Positions 46,058-59,560 are shown, counted from the stretch's first letter. The stretch is 64,000 nucleotides of DNA from Ailanthus altissimus (GCA_946807835.1 OX327683.1:11723001-11787000), one strand, 5' to 3'. The notes: a model not told the origin generated them from the letters alone. A program made the numbers and translations.

Positions 46058-47383
46058 CCTAAGACATTATAACATATATAAATGGTGGAATTTTCTTTAC
46101 TATCTTCAACTTTCAAACTCAACGCGTATTTTCAAACTCAATGCGTATAGACTCGTAAGTCTCTCCTGAATCTTTAAAATAACAAATACCCAAATTTAAG
46201 AGAAGAGTAGTAACAAAAATTCTTTTTCTATGTAAGAATATGTGAAAAGAATTTTTCTTATTATGGTAAAGATTATAATTTAAATACCCCACCTCCTATA
46301 TATATATATAGGAATCTCCTTTAAGTATTTAGAATTAGATTAAGATTAAAAATTAGGGCTTTAATAGGATTTGAGCTAGTAGAGAGACTGCAAAACTCAT
46401 GGGCTTCCTAACTCTACCTTAAAAAGCCCAGTTATAGTTATCTCATAATCCACTAGTTCTTTTAAGTTAACTCCAAGTTATTTTATTAAAAGCCAATGGC
46501 TGTACTTTAATAACTCATATTATTAAGTAAAAATTAATTTAATTAAAACTCCTTTTAATTAAATTGAGCTTGATCTTTAGACCAACAATAACCACTTAAT
46601 TAACCATCTAATTGATGTTCATAATTAAAGTTAGGCCATAAAACAATGTCTTGCCTCTTTAACTACTTATTTACTCTTAAGTTATTGAATGCTCTAATTA
46701 TCACTTTTAATATGTTTATATTTGTAAATAAATTTGCAAATAAATATTATTATTTATTAAATAAATTGCAGCCACAAATTCAAAAGATCAAATGATGGAA
46801 ACAACTTCGGTGGACATTATTTATTAAATTCCATCTTGTAAATATATGTTCCTACGACTCATGAAATTATATCTCCAAGATATTGATGTTTTGACCTTTC
46901 ATATAGATCTCACAATATGATAACTCAAAAGATATAACGCATGAATGTAATTTTATTGTTTGCTCGGGATTATGATCAATCAAGCTTTTTAAAGCTTTTG
47001 TGAATTAAGATTTACTACATTTCATTTACCATATCAAATGCACAATAGTCCTGTTCACTGTAACATATACACTAGTTTTCCTACTCAAAGTCTTTACTAC
47101 AATGATCAAGGTAAATCATCCACTATAAGAAACAAAAAATCTATAACCTTACATAATAAAATTCCATTTTTCATTAGTACTTGTGAGCATGATTTAATTT
47201 ATAAAGAACTTGTGATCTATATCTTCTATATTAGCATCATATGCCTAATTCGTAGATCACATACTTTATAAATATGGGCTCATCATTGTATGCTTAATTT
47301 TATGTATGAATAAACTTTTATTAATCAAATAAAATGTTATTTTACATACTATAAGAGCATAAAATGACATTATATATCTAACA
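46058..47383 (-). repeat. LTR-like dispersed repeat H, copy 2
   Basis: Collinear with 1190-2475. The right end ...tatatatctaaca gives TGTTAGATATATA on the minus strand, a plausible LTR start. The left end is not sharp. It contains no gene; the small open frame at 47038 lies within the repeat. Confidence 0.55.
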
Positions 47384-48002
47384 TTGTACATATCAAGAAA
47401 CTCTTATTTTTAGAAAAATATTGTAAGAGCTCATTCAAAATCAATTCCAAGTGGATAAATAATTATGGTTCACACACTTCAGTAGTTAATATGAATGTAG
47501 TACGAAAGACATAGAACAAGAGCTTACATTTCAAGGCACAAAACCTTATTTTTCCATGAAATAGTTGATTCATCAAAATTCAAGCATCAAACAGTTTTCC
47601 CAAACCATATCATTAACACAATCAGACTTTGGTGATTACACTCAATAAAATGAAATATTCAGTTCGAATCATGCTAATCTTAGAAAAATTCAACAATCTT
47701 AATAAACCTAAATGGAAACTAGAATTAGTAAAATTGGTAAAGAGAAAACTAAATGGAAATCAGTGAAATATTAAAAATTAGTAAACAAAGAAGGGAGAGA
47801 GATTGATATTAAAAGTAATAACAAGTTTAGCAGAAAATAAATTTACCTAAGAAATGAGAAACCAAGCTTCAACACTTCGAATCAACCCAAAGAAGACAGA
47901 TCAATTTTTGAAACTTGATGATTGATTGTTGAGGTATCTAGTTAGATTCTCCAATCTAACACCACTTATGAATCAACTTACTCATAGTTTTGATACCAAT
48001 TT
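47384..48002. other. Unassigned stretch ending in a primer-site-like motif
   Basis: No open frame. At the right end the minus strand reads TTGGTATCAAAAC (48002-47989), similar to a tRNA-Met primer site, immediately beside LTR L. The stretch may be the leader of a minus-strand copia element. Confidence 0.4.
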
Positions 48003-48828
48003 GTTGCAAGTAATAAGCCCTAGCACTAATCCCAGTTAATAATTAGCATTAGCATTGATCTTATTCATTAGGTTTTTGTATACCTGATACCTTTTAGCCT
48101 AGTATTTAGTGCCATAATATCCTTATGCATTTTGTAGAAGACTTTTACTCATAAATAAAACAATAATAAATAAGGTCAACCATACAATAGAGAAAACAAT
48201 CACACATATAAAGTACAAGAATATATGTGGTTCAGCACTAAATGCCTATGTCCACAATGGATCTTAGATCCTTGTTTCTTTCATTATGTTCTTTTATACA
48301 CAAAGTACCTTTTATAAGAGAAACTCAAGAAATACCACATAGAAAAGCTCTTAAAGGATCTACTCAGTGCTTTCTTACGTTTATGCCCAGTGCTCAAGCA
48401 TTCTATGGCACTCTTTTGCACTTATGCACAGTGCCAGAGCTGCCTTAACTCTATATTCTCTCTCTTGTTGATGTTTTGACAATTCTAATAAATTATAAAA
48501 GTTTATATAGGCTTTATACCCTAAAAATCCTATTCTTTGTTAGAATAAGAGTCCACATGACAAGGGAGTCCAAAACTAACTCAAACATGTAAAAATTATT
48601 AAAATTTTGATTTATTGAATTGCTATCGGTGCTGTTGAATGGTTAGTGCCACTATATTGGAAGTGTTATTCATAGTGCCTACACCTAGGCAGGTTTCCAT
48701 TTGTTCTTCCATGCCTTTCCTCGCCTCTAACTTTCTATTTTTGTCATTTTCTTGTACGTTTAAATATTCCTTAGTTTACAACTAAAAATCAAACTCAACC
48801 TTGATTTTGAGTCACCAAAATTCTAACA
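48003..48828 (-). mobile_element. Probable copia LTR L
   Basis: TG...CA unit that reads TGTTAGAATTTTGGTGAC at its minus-strand start. The left side carries a primer-site-like motif and the right side a purine tract (minus CAAAGAAAGGAT), as though it were both a 5' and a 3' LTR. It contains short recurring 'cagtgctc/agtgccag' phrases (48364-48440 and 48625-48690). No target duplication is found. Confidence 0.45.
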
Positions 48829-49319
48829 ATCCTTTCTTTGATTCAAAATCTCTCTCAAAGAAGCTTTCTAGATCATCCACCCTAATGCTCAATTAATTTA
48901 GCTTTGATTATCGTTAAGTCTATGCCCGACTTAACTTCTTTAAGGTTTGTGATTTTAGTCTCCAAAAATACAAATGTATCTCTCTTCAGGTAGCTATCAT
49001 ATTATGATCTTTAGGGCCACTTAACACCATTAGATATATCAGACTATATTCTCATTTACCATACATTGTTTATCGACCCTTCTACTATGATGAGATAAAC
49101 TCGAATATTATCCTTAGTATATATCCCCTTAACAACTCTATGTTGAGACCCTATAACATTCTTCCAAGCACATAGCCTCAACAATGCTTCTTACCCATAG
49201 ACCGTTTAAATACTTCCATATTCTTTCTACAAAAGGCTTTAAAGGATTTTGCAACTCCAAGTTCTTTCCCTTATAGTCAAGCCATTACACTAAGAGGCTC
49301 TTAATTGTTTCTCTTATTC
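48829..49319 (-). other. Probable 3' region of a copia element, unresolved
   Basis: Lies upstream (minus strand) of LTR L and ends with its purine tract. I see no continuous coding frame. A copia pol end is plausible but not shown. Confidence 0.3.
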
Positions 49320-49408
49320 TTTGGGTAGTGTTCCTGTACCAAGTTGGACAGGATATGGAATATACGGGGGTTACCCAGCCCCTGCACATTCCAGCTTAAG
49401 GTTTTCAT
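49320..49408 (-). pseudogene. Start of LINE ORF2 (endonuclease), truncated
   Basis: From the ATG at 49408 the minus strand encodes MKTLSWNVQGLGNPRIFHIL. This is the hallmark N-terminus of the apurinic-endonuclease domain of plant L1 LINE ORF2. It is cut after about 30 codons by unrelated sequence. Confidence 0.75.
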
Positions 49409-49412
49409 TGGT

Positions 49413-51870
49413 ATCGGCAGCCTTACACCACGGCAGGAGCCGCCATTTGAGTTTGAGGAAAATAGGTCGATTCATGAAGACCCTTAGAGCTGAGTGAGAT
49501 CTTCTTAGCATGGATGGGGATTCTTGGGTTGTTGCTCTGTTCCTTTCGTTTCAGATTAGTGGAAGAGATGTGTGGATTGAGGGGTTCTGAGGCTCTTTTT
49601 CCTCAGGGCTCAGAAATGACCCATGCGTCTTTGCATTCGTGGGAAGAGATGTGTGAACGTCTAAACTTTTTCTGTCTGAAGGACCTTCGAAGAAAGCCCA
49701 CATAAATTCTACCCGAGTTAGCACAAGTCCCGCAAGATTCCTTATGCTCATTTGTCCTCGAACCTGCATAATTCCCGCAAGATTCCACAAAAGCATTCTC
49801 GTTGTCTACCACCGAAACTGCAAGGGATACGTAATACAGTTGGTCCATCATCGCATGTGGATGTTGGTCAGAAGTGCTCGAGTAGGCATGGGGGACATCA
49901 TCCATGATGGGCGGCAGAAGCTCCTGGATAGTGGGCGACGGTAATGTCTGTTATGCTGGTGAACTCCACGTGCTTTCAAATATCCTTGGGGCTTTTGAAT
50001 CTGAGTGGGGGACAGGAAGCAAGTCAATACCTGGAGCAATATTCAGTTTTATGGGAATGGTCTTGAAGCATTTTGAGGTCTCGGGTGCATGTGAAGCTTT
50101 ATCATCTTCATCGAATTTTTTAATGCCAGCTGCTTGGATCCAAGAGTTGTATATTTGCTCGGCTTTGAGCTGCTCACAGCTTTATTCAGCTTCGTTTCCT
50201 CACCGTGTGTGTCTTCTTCTAATTTCTTTTTGTTGCTTAGCACATGCCTATCATCCCTTAGCTGTTTAACCTTGACTGCATATGAAGCTTCATCGGATGC
50301 TTCTTTTCCAATTAAGGTGTCAGTGGCGTGCTCTCCACTATTGATTAAAACAAGCTTGTTCCTTTCTTGTACAGAGTTATGGCAAGGCAACCAAATCATA
50401 TGCCCATTCCCTTCCTCTATTTGTTTGATTATTTTACTAGAATTTGCATGATTATTCCTATGGATGTATTGGTCAGCACCTGTATCACATCCTCATTCTG
50501 TGTATGGCACATGCGGGACATTACCCATATGTAAGGCATTCCCCATACATACGCCTATGGAGGAATCTTTGGGATATTTAACTTCAATGGTAGTACGTTA
50601 CTAACACTTGCATAAGTGTTCTTTTCACTGCTCGGCCACATAGGGAAGCTACCATTAGAGCACCAATCATTGGTCTGTATGCTTGTATCTGTAACGGTAT
50701 TCTTTCTCAGCATAGGGCTACAATTTGAGTAAAAATTCTTAGCGTGAATGTTGCACATGCATCGGTTTTCTTTCTCATAATGGGGCATAATTTGGTTAGT
50801 ACCTCAGCTTCCTCCAAGTTCTCCTTTGTCATCGGGTCATCCGCCGTGGTTTCTGCCCTCGCCAGAAGGATGTCATTCTCAGCTACCACTCCTACGAACA
50901 CCTTTTTAGTTTCGAGAGAGCCAGTGCCCCCTATCCCTGTCCCTATAAATTGATCATCCCCCGTCATGATGTGGTCTTCTTTTGTAGTTGTTTGGGGATG
51001 GTCAGCTGAACTTAAGTTTTGTGTTACCTTTGGTTTGGGACGCTGCCCCTTATAGCTCACTGTTGCTTGGATGTGGTCTGAGTAATGGTAATTGCTCGAT
51101 TTTTTCAAGATTGTTAGGAATGAATGAAGGCACTCTCGGTACCTATGGTCTAGGAAGCCGCAAAGTGTGCAAAACTCTGGCAACTTTTCAAATTTAAAAT
51201 CTAACCAAACCAACTTTTTGCTTGATTCGAGTTTAAGAAAGATGCCTTTTTGAACTGGCTGATCAAGTCATAGTTTAATTCGGATTCGGATAAATCTTTC
51301 AGTGCAAGAACCAGAGTCATCGGAGTTCGCATCTAAGAACTTTCCAATTATGTTCCCAATTAATTCAGCTGTCTCAACATTCATATGAATTAGAGGTACG
51401 TTATAAAATTAGAACCAAAATGAGGCATGCTGGAATATAGGGTTTGCAGCTAAAGCTTCATCTGAAACAGGCTCTATGGCTATAAGAAATTTATTGAAGT
51501 TCCAGCGTTCAGACATTAGAACCCTTTTTCGGTCATCTTCCAACCCGAATTCACATAAGAAGTTATCACCACCTAACCATCGAAATCTCAAATATTTGGT
51601 AGGCTACCATAGAGCCCATATTATAGATTGGAAGGCTTCTCGTTGATAGTTTCTTCTGGTAAGGATTTTGACAAAGAGGCCAAATTTCGCTGTCGAGCGA
51701 TGTCTTCTAATCACCAATTCTGGGAGCCCTGTGACCTTCTCATTGTGAGAGTTGTCAATTGAAAATGAGTTTCACAAGGCTCCAATGTCATCCATGAATT
51801 TGGAAAGAAGGTAGAGATTGTGAATGATAGTGTTCGTTAGACGAACAAGAGTCAGATCTCTAAGAGCCTA
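49413..51870 (-). pseudogene. LINE ORF1 (DUF4283 / zinc knuckle), decayed
   Basis: The minus strand encodes a plant L1 ORF1 protein. A DUF4283-like RNA-binding region occurs at 51591-51409 (FRWLGGDNFLCEFGLEDDRKRVL, NFNKFLIAIEP). It is followed after two frame breaks by VWLDFKFEKLPEFCTLCGFLDHRYREC, the CX2CX4HX4C zinc knuckle, near 51210-51130. A long low-complexity acidic/polar tail continues in several frames (50707-51213, 50049-50399, 49603-49905). ORF1 proteins bind LINE RNA. ORF2 begins just downstream, which fixes the orientation. Its 5' side lies close to the transketolase pseudogene. Confidence 0.78.
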
Positions 51871-52082
51871 GAGAGAAAATAAACTGATAACATTGTTGGT
51901 AGATGACTTAGCAAAATTTTTAGTGATGTAAAAAGTATGTTAACTTAAAAAAAGTCAGAGAGATTTGAGATCCTTATTGTGTGGAACTCCTTAGGATATG
52001 TTTAATAAACAACAAACAATGTTCTGTTTCTGATCTCAGTTTACATTAAAAAATTGACAGAAATGGTATATTTGACCTACTC

Positions 52083-52598
52083 GATGCCGCTCATGGGTAC
52101 TCTGAGAAATGCTTGAACTAGTTTGCTACAGTTCTTCCAGGATTAATTGGTGAAAGTGCAGACCTTGCATCTTCTAATAAAGTCCATCTCTATAACTATG
52201 GGGACTTCTGCCATCCCAGCTTGTCGTAGGGTCATAACATCCATTATGGAGTTCGTGAACACGTAATGGCAGGAATTTCCAGTGGCATTGCTCTGTATGG
52301 AAATGGTTTCATCCCATTTACAGCAACTTCCCCCGTATTCTCTGCTTACATGAAGAACTCAATTCGGCTTTCTGCTTTAAGCCACGCCAGAGTTATCTAC
52401 ATTTTGACTCATGACTTAAATGGTCTAGGTGAAGATGGCCCAACTCACCAGCCAGTCAAACAGCTCGCAGACCTAAGAGTAGTGCCACAAGTTCTAGTCT
52501 TTAGACCAGCAGATTGAAATGAAACTGCTGGTGCTTATATACTGGCTGTTGCTAATCATGATATGCCTAGTGTGACTGCATTATTAAGGCAAAAGGTT
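52083..52598 (+). pseudogene. Transketolase pseudogene, N-terminal segment
   Basis: Encodes the pyrimidine-binding (middle) domain of transketolase, the thiamine-diphosphate enzyme of the pentose phosphate and Calvin cycles. It begins around [40 protein letters not shown] and [18 protein letters not shown] follow, ending in PSVTALLRQK at the insertion point. Stops at ~52118, 52227 and 52515 and substitutions at conserved sites inactivate it. No intron is visible, suggesting a processed copy, but the whole gene structure is not available. The first half of the protein is missing: homology starts near 52083. Confidence 0.9.
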
Positions 52599-53078
52599 AG
52601 TGAAGAAACTTATTCCGTTTGTTTACTGAGAATTTCACAGAGAAAACCAACAAGAAAAATGAATAATCAATCGAGTTTATTTTTCTTTGGACTGATGATC
52701 AAAATACAATGAGAGGAGCTTTGATGCTCTTTTTATAACTACAAAACTCAGCTAATGAACACGCGTGGGGCTTGATCTATATTTTCAGCTATTTATCTAA
52801 CAACTCTTAACTTATTTAGAACGGGAAAACATAATATTGTGAAAAATACAAAAACAAAAGCTTATTTATTCTACTCCTAAGAATACTGCCACATCAGCAT
52901 ACATAATAGCTTTTATGGACCAGCTACTATTTAGCACCACAACAATAGCTCAGCAACCTTTTAAGTATAGTTGAGACTGACTCTGTAGTAACTAAGCTCT
53001 CTACAGTTCTTTGTAGTAACTTAGGCTCTTTGCACTTCAATTCATTCAACAACTGCATGCACCATATATACTTTAATA
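52599..53078 (-). repeat. 3' LTR of element I
   Basis: About 480 bp. Aligned with 60617-61034 along its length with small indels, the divergence pointing to an old insertion. Confidence 0.8.
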
Positions 53079-54802
53079 TTCTCTCTCAAGCTCAAAGTCA
53101 GAGGGAGACATTGAACTTGGATCTATGATAAGTAAACTTCTCAATGATTAAAGGTTGAACTTGGATCTATGATAAGTAAACTTCTTAATGATTAAAGGTT
53201 TTGTCAGTATATCAATAATTTAATCTTGTCTAGGTACATATATAACTTTCACTTGATGATTGACAATTTTTTCTCAAATAAAATGATGTATAACTTAATA
53301 CGCTTAGTTTTAATACTAGATTCAGAGCTAGGGCCTGAGCACTTTGGTTATCACACCAAAGAACATGAATAATAGATGACACCATTTGTGATTCTACAAG
53401 TAATGAATTCAACCATAAGACATATCAATGCAAGTTGATGCCAAAGTCCTGTATTCTACTTCAATACTAGATCTAGAGACTATATTTTGCTTCTTAAAAG
53501 ATCAAGAGATAAATCATCATCTAAGTCACTTATTGACCTTTTATCACTAAGATCATTGCTCTAGTCAACATCTGAAAACCCTGTAATTTAAAGATTTTCA
53601 ATATTGACAAATTAAAGACCATATGTAATAGTGGCTTAAAGATTATTAACTTAGCTTGTGCACAAGAAAAGGTTAATTTTGTTTCTTGTTAATATAGTAT
53701 ATTGTAAAGCACTAATAGTGCTATTGTGCGAGGTAGGATCACCAAACAGATCAAAAGTTTCAGTAAGTAACTTTTGACCAAGAACTATAGGTGTATCACA
53801 ATCTTTACAATCCTCCATACCGGCCTTCTCAAGTGAATCATATATATATATATATATATTGTTTAAGATAGATGTAGACTATATTTTGTAGGTTTAACTT
53901 CCATTCCAAGGATATAGTTGAAGTTGATTAGATCTTTTAGAGTAAAAGTTTACCAAAGTAGTGAATGAACTGTTCTAGTAAAGAGCTTTCATGTCCGGTG
54001 ATTAGAATATCATCAACATATTCTAAAACCAATATCAACTTACTAGAAACTCCTTTAATGAAAAATGATGTATCTAATTTTGAGTTAGCAACCCCTTATT
54101 TAAGTAAAGCTATCTTTAGTTTGTCATACCATGCCCTTGGGGCCTATTTACAAAGATTTATGAAGCTTGAATACAAAGGAGGGATGATCAAGATCAACAA
54201 AACTAGCTCGTTACTTCATATAAATAGCTTCAGATAAAGTACCATTTAGAAAGGCATTATTCACATCAATCTACATTTAGAAAGACAATAATGTATAATT
54301 GCAAGACTCAATACTACCTTAACTATAGATTCTTTAACAACTAGATTGTATGTATCAAAATTGTCTACTCCCGGTGTTTGCAAAAAAACCCTTGTTAACC
54401 AACTTAGTCTTATACTTCGCTAATGTACCATTTGGATTATATAACTCTGTACGCCCATTTATTATCTATAACCTTTTGAGCTTCATTTTTTTTTTGTGAC
54501 CAAGCCTAATGCTTCATTAAAGCTGAGTACTCTTCAATTATATCTTATTTTCATATTTTATTTTGTAATGCTTCACCAACTATTCTTGTTTCAGGGTGTG
54601 CATCTCTTAATAGATAGTGATAAAATTTTGGCTTTGAAATATTAGATTTAGACCTAGTTCTCATAGGATGGATAGATAGGACTTGAGTTGATTGTTGTAT
54701 GATATGAGTAAATTAGACATATATTTAGACATCAAATTATCTTGTGAATTGTCCATTTTCAAGTAATTTCAGAACTATTTATATTTTGAATGTTGTTTTT
54801 AC
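53079..54802 (-). pseudogene. Copia RT / RNase H, decayed (element I)
   Basis: The minus strand gives LILVLEYVDDILITGHES at about 54035-53980, with an intact YVDD catalytic motif. Upstream is CKWAPRAWYDKLK-like sequence near 54150 and the CDNQSAQALA RNase H phrase near 53360. Multiple stops are present. The open stretch 53230-53412 is only part of RNase H. Confidence 0.75.
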
Positions 54803-54810
54803 AATATTTT

Positions 54811-56054
54811 ATCATGATAAGATGAGAAATGAAGACATTAGAGCAAATATATAAATTGCTATAGTAACTATAAATAGTAATAGTGATTTGCTATTGTGCC
54901 AACATCGAGGCATCCAAAATGAACGTTGAGGCACAAACTCCAATGTCTTCAGTGCCTTAGCATCCAAAATGAATGCACCAGCATTAAAGATTTGAAAGCT
55001 CCAGCGATGATGGAATGCCCTAGTGTTGAAGAATGAAAGTTTCAGCGTTGGGCCCATTATATAAATTTCCTGTTTCATCTCTAAACGAGGATTTTTTCCT
55101 CCAACCTAACCCTAACCCTAACCCATTTTCTCTCAATCCTAACACATTAATAACCCAAAGATCATCCCTATATTGTGCAATGACAATATTTGAATCTATT
55201 TTGGAGAGGGATTACACATTCAATAGCATATTGGCTAACCATTGAATGATTCAACCAAGGCCATGGATTGATTGGAGGCCACCTAAATTCGGATTGGATT
55301 GATTGTATCATGTTTTATTATTGTTATTTAGTCATTAAACTGTTATTGTGTTGATCTAATTTTATTATCTAGGATTATAGTTTTGAACTCAATATGTGTG
55401 CTTGATTTATTTAATCTTATTATTATGAACTCGGTTCATTATTCAATTTATTTGTTATTAACATTTTCAATATGCTAGGAATAGTGATTGGATGATTAAG
55501 AAACACTAGGATAAACTTGGAAAAAAGCATCTTAGTGTTAAGTCTAGGACAAATTGATACATGATTGTGGAGTAGTATTTACAAGTTTTGAATTAGGATA
55601 GGAATATACCTAATTGGCATGTATGATCAGTACAACTTGTTCGTAATGAATTTTGATTTATTCTAATTACCATATGAATATAGGTAATTAATAGATTGAG
55701 GTATAGTTGCTCGACCATTGAAAGAGTCTTGTAATGAGTTTTATATTGTGACCAATAATTATAACTGAGGGATTAATATTTAGGATAATCAATTCATAAC
55801 TGAGGGATAACTATATTCCTATACATTATCTATTTAGTGATTGTACTTCATTGATTATACAATTAGAATTGATTAGTAGTGTTAATATTTAGTTTAATTA
55901 ACAGATTAAAGATAATTATCTAGACAATATAAGAAGACGTAATTTTAGTATTTGGTTAAGAATACACATAAATTCCTCGTGGGAACAATACTCTACTCAC
56001 ACTTTATTACTTGTTCACAATAGCATGCACTTGTGCTTAATATAGAAATCACTT
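54811..56054 (+). mobile_element. Inserted LTR-like block within element I
   Basis: This 1.24-kb block interrupts the copia coding sequence: pol homology stops near 54802 and resumes near 56063. It is flanked by AATATTTT on both sides (54803-54810 and 56055-56062). Its right part carries cctcgtgggaacaatactct and tttattacttgtt (55976-56018), typical of the 3' part of Athila/Tat LTRs in plus orientation. It also contains a ~22-bp quasi-periodic block (54897-55050) and a short CCCTAA run (55106-55126). It is most likely a solo LTR, although an 8-bp duplication would be longer than the usual 5, so the exact ends are uncertain. Confidence 0.6.
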
Positions 56055-56062
56055 AATATTTT

Positions 56063-57810
56063 GTTTGTGTTTGAATTGCTAAGGTTGGTTGTTATGTTTG
56101 AGATTAAGTGTTTAGATTTGTAATTTCAGGTATGATTGTGTTATGTAGGTTAGAATTTGTAGTTATTTTGAGATGAATTGTAAAGATGATCTACTACTGG
56201 ATTTAAAGCTGCTATAGGAGACGTTATAAATTTTGGATTAAACTCGAAAGAGAAGCAATAAGAGTAATCAAATGCAAATATATTTTCTTCTATATAAAGC
56301 AATTTTCAAAGAAGATGAGTATAAGGAAAACGAATTTTATTGAAATGAACATGTCTAGCAGTATAGACTTTACCAGAGGGATGTAAGCACTTATAACCCT
56401 TATGACTTGTACTATATCCCCACACTTTTCAATGTGAAATTTCAACTTATTTGATTAATAATGTCTAATAAAAAGGAAACAGGCACATCCAAGACATTAA
56501 GGAAGGAATAGTTAGTTTTTGACCAAAAAACTTTTTAAAAGGTGGCTTATTATTAAGAACTATTGTAAGAAGTCTATTCATTGGATAAGATGTTGTACTG
56601 AAAGCATCCCACTAGAAAGAAAGGGATATAAATGCTTGATCAAGTACGGTTAAGCCAATTTCAACTAGGTATTTATGTTTTCTCTCTATGACACTATTTT
56701 GATGATGAGTATGGGAACAATGATGTCTAAAATAAATGCCTTCTTGTATAAATGTTAAGCAAATGATCTAAACTTTCCTTCCCAATTAGACTAAAGTGTT
56801 TTAATGTTCCTTTCAAGTTGTTTATCTATGAGGTTCTTTAAGTTTTTGAATATTTTAAATGCTTTTGATTTGGCTTTCATTCAAAATATACAACTATATT
56901 TGTTATAATCATCCATAAAACTAAGATAATAATTGTAACCTTCTCTAGTTTCAATTGAAGAGGGACCCTAGACACTAGTGTAAAAAAATTCTAAAGGATT
57001 CTTTATTCTTATATTTGTACAAGCATAATGAAATCTGCTCATTTTTCTTATCTGGCATGAATTACAAAACTCAACTTTGAAAATTGTATTATTTTGAAGC
57101 ATGGAATTACAAGAGTTGAAAGAAGATTTTAAAACAAAAAGACTTGGATGACCAAGCTATTAATTCTATAAATTATAACCAAATACATCATGATCTTTGA
57201 ACTTTGACATAGAGACATTACAAGACATTAAGTTTAATGATTCAACAGTTTTTTAATTATAAATTGTTGAATCAATTGCATTAAATTGATTCTTATTCAT
57301 GACAAAAAAAAGTACATTTAAAGGACACCAAAAGAATATAAATATGGGATGCATATCCTAAAATGACTCAGCAACAAAAGAATTTATAGTGTTTGAAGTT
57401 GTATTTAAAGTAGTTGAAAGAATTAGCTTATAAAACCCCTTGACATCAATACACTTGAGTAGCAAGATTCTCTTCTTGTTGCCCTTAACAAGATATATAT
57501 GAGAGCAAAATTCAACAAAAACATCATTGTTAATGATCAACTTTGTTACACTGATTAAATATTTGGTAATCAAAGGAACATATAGCAAGTCTTTAAGAAC
57601 TAAACCCTTTCCTAAATTTGATTTAAGCCAAGTATTACTGATAAATAAAATTTGCAGACCTACACCATTACCAATGATAAGTTTTTCATTACTTGAGTAA
57701 CTAACTTTGTCAGCAAGGTTGCAAATATTGTTTGTTAAGTGATGTGTTGCTCTAGAATCCAAGTACCAGTTTTGATCAACAAAATTCTCCCAAGTTGTTT
57801 GATTTGCCAT
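56063..57810 (-). pseudogene. Copia protease / integrase, decayed (element I)
   Basis: The best part is 57810-57358: NWYLDSRATHHLTN, the aspartic protease active-site region (DSG altered to DSR), continuing through the pre-integrase segment. Further down the minus strand, near 56430-56340, is GYKCLHPSGKVYTARHVHFN, the conserved segment between integrase and RT. The rest is broken by stops. Confidence 0.75.
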
Positions 57811-57895
57811 AAAGGTTATTCTATTTCTACCAGATTCTTGACTATTAGGTCATTGATTATTAAAGTTTTGATTATCAATATTGTTAGAAAGTTAT

Positions 57896-59560
57896 TGTTA
57901 TGACATTTATAACATAGCGGAATAAAAAAAAGTTCTTTAATATTTATTTTTATTAGATAAAAATACTTTTTATTTAAAGATCTTATGAATATATGAATTT
58001 AATGTTAAAATAAATAAAAAATTAACAAGAATATACCTTGAATCTACGTCGAGTTTTCTTCTACCAAAAGATTTCAAACCAAGCCTCTTATTCTACAGTG
58101 AGAGGAAGAGTGGGCTTCTAATTTTTTCTTCTCTAAAAAAAAATATGTATCCTGCGTTTTTTCACATATTTGTGTTATGTCCTATTTAGACTAATCTTCT
58201 CATTTTAAAATAATATTTTAATTAATAATATTTATTAATTAAATTATTATCTCTTAAAAGGAGACCTAACTCATGTAAACCATATAGAGTCTCACTTTTT
58301 GTGGTTAATGTATAATACCCAATATTTGAGTATTATTAGTCTTTTATAAAAGGAAAACACTAAAATTAAAAATAAAATCATTTTTATAATTTTTAAAATT
58401 ATCTTTAAGATTTTATTTATTTAATTTCTTAAATTAAATATTTAATTATATTTGGATATGATATTATCTATATTAATTAATTCTTAATTGATTATTTTAT
58501 CCAAATATAAAATATACATATTTGAAAATTATTTTTTGGACACAAACAATTTGTGTAATAACACAACCTTTTTTTATTATTCACTGTAACAATAAACGAG
58601 ATGGTATTAGGGATCTATAGACCTATAATTTCAAGCTCTAATAAATTTTGAATAATTAATTAATTCAATTTATTAATTCCAGTATTATTCCACTAAAAAC
58701 TAGAATTGCACTCTTGAAATTATAAATATAATTTACTCGAAAAATTTAGAATAGTCCATTGATTTAATCACTATATGCAATTCAACTCTCCACAGATGGT
58801 TTATTATTAAAGCTAGATTAATTATTATTTTACTCCTCTAATTATTTCTTTATCCTTAAGTACTATTAATTCACCAGTGAACAGTTAATTTGTAACATTA
58901 TTATAAATTAAATGCTCTAACCATTTAGTTCTAGAATTAACCCTTATGAGAACTTTCTTTCTAACTTCTATTAGGAATGAATAGATTTCATATCTATAAA
59001 TCATATTCCCAACCGTTTATGTCACTATACGCCACCAAAATACAAGTTTTTAGTCTGTTCTTTAGATAAACCATAACGAGTATTTTAAATGACATAATGA
59101 CACAAACAGGAGTTTATGATCACTCAGGATTAAGGTCAATTTGCATATAATCATCAGTTGACGTTATTTGAATTCTTAACTAACAACGGTATTTTACATA
59201 AGAATTCAGACTACGTCTGGTCTAGTTCTATATAATCATATTATATATAGTGCCTCTACCATAATGTCACTATATTCGTGATCAGGATAAGATCACTACA
59301 TTTTAAATATTTATAAACTGTACTAGTAATATTTAATTAAAGATCTCAAATTTTAATTAATTTATTACGGACTTTTCTATTTATTATCCATAACTTTAAT
59401 CCTCTTGTAATAACAATTATATACCAAATTTATGATTACATAAATAAATAAGGGTTTTTATGATATTTATGTCATAAAATTATGAACACTCATCAAGTAT
59501 AAAATTACAACTTTATTAATTTCATAAAAATAGTATAAGTACATACTTTTAGGGCATTAT
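57896..59560 (-). mobile_element. LTR-like insertion within element I
   Basis: Very AT-rich sequence separating the protease and gag parts of I. It begins with TGTTATGACATTTATAAC next to copia coding sequence. Its composition and phrases (tatgcgccac-like, aatgctctaacc) resemble minus-strand copia LTRs such as repeat H. The right boundary and a target duplication are not found, so the call is tentative. Confidence 0.4.

Noticed and set aside
49514..50451. Plus-strand frames opposite the LINE (49514, 49744, 49904, 50134, 50744, 50988)
   Set aside because: Antisense shadows of LINE ORF1.
55106..55126. Telomere-like CCCTAA repeats
   Set aside because: Only about three units, and of the six-base kind; the usual plant telomere unit is CCCTAAA. 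It lies within an LTR-like block.
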